From NCBI GenBank assembly GCA_018136815.1, contig CM030937.1, positions 690,553 through 754,552 of the forward strand: 64,000 bases of DNA. Reading direction: 5' to 3'. Position 1 is the stretch's first letter. The number at the start of each line of letters is the position of its first letter. The DNA comes from Isochrysis galbana (Eukaryota > Haptophyta > Isochrysidales > Isochrysidaceae). The notes beneath the pieces were generated by a model. The model saw only the letters and a program-made list of their open reading frames with translations, was not told where the DNA came from and ran no database searches. Position numbers and translations under genes: made by a program. Shown piece by piece: positions 63,590-64,000 of the stretch.

Positions 63590-63995
63590 CTCGGCGGGGA
63601 GGGGGGGGGGGGGACTCAGCGGCGGGGGGAAGGGGGTCGAGAATAATCATACCGTCAGGGGGCCCAATCTTTTCACAAGCAGTGTGACCTTTTCACAGGA
63701 GGCGTCTGTGAAAAGCCCAGTGAAGTGTGTGTGTGTGGGGGGGGCAGTCACAATGGGGACGGTCGAAGTCCCGCGCCTTTTGGCGCGGAGGGGGGGGGGG
63801 GTATTGGAAGTCACAAGTGTCAGAGCGGGGACGGTAGAAGTCCCGCACCTTCGTCCCGGTGCCGAGATTCACGCGAGTACCCAACTTTGAGCCGTCACCG
63901 GGCGCGCTGCCGGATTTTTGGGGTTGATCCAGTTGTTTTGTATGACCCACCAAGCACCAAGCACCAAGCACCAAGCATCATATTGACATATGAAT
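63590..63995. repeat. G-rich end of window with tandem and duplicated blocks
   Basis: Poly-G runs at 63599-63613, 63737-63745 and 63788-63801. GGGACGGT.GAAGTCCCGC occurs at about 63756 and 63825. From 63912 the sequence GTATGACCCACCAAGCACCA repeats 62470-62490, with CACCAAG in triplicate. Confidence 0.6.
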
Positions 63996-64000
63996 ATTAC

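Overview
This is nuclear DNA of a eukaryote, most likely a unicellular alga with a secondary (complex) plastid; a haptophyte is my best guess. The reasons are GT-AG introns inside conserved genes, GC-rich coding sequence, dense microsatellites and poly-C/poly-G runs, and proteins starting with an ER-type signal peptide followed by a transit-like or Tat-like segment (theta carbonic anhydrase, IscA, FKBP). The phylum is inferred; no rRNA or organelle marker is present.

Layout. 0-7 kb: repeats plus a hypothetical gene at 2.9 kb. 7.2-13.3 kb: a plastid cluster (FKBP-like isomerase, secreted coiled-coil protein, lumen-type LCIB-like theta carbonic anhydrase). 15.9-18.4 kb: a large unrecognised Cys-rich ORF. 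19.2-24.8 kb: a triple cystine-knot membrane protein, a GNAT acetyltransferase, a 3'-truncated non-LTR retrotransposon, and a two-exon protein of unknown family with a repeated leader. 27.6-32.2 kb: a five-exon SF1B (IGHMBP2/UPF1-like) helicase. 33-42 kb: repeat-rich accessory DNA with a retroposon flanked by a 17-bp target-site duplication and several hypothetical genes. 43.4-49.9 kb: IscA, a family-16 methyltransferase, and a 2OG-oxygenase fused to TPRs. 50.3-52.2 kb: a retroelement 5' fragment and a decayed ORF. 52.9-57.5 kb: a three-exon gene fusing UBA, UIM, the Ufd2 E4 core and a BIRC6-type E2. 58-59.8 kb: a complete mariner-like transposon. 60.7-63.5 kb: Mpv17/PMP22 and an LRR gene.

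Functional links. The plastid genes fit photosynthetic carbon supply (theta-CA), lumen protein folding (FKBP) and Fe-S assembly (IscA). The ubiquitin gene would join chain elongation and E2 activity in one chain. The rest is strongly shaped by at least five repeat families, several with recognisable ends. Exon joins are my own: frames are continuous and totals are multiples of three for the helicase, ubiquitin, IscA and 22.5-kb genes, but no transcript data were available. The strongest candidate for something undescribed is the E4-core/E2 fusion.
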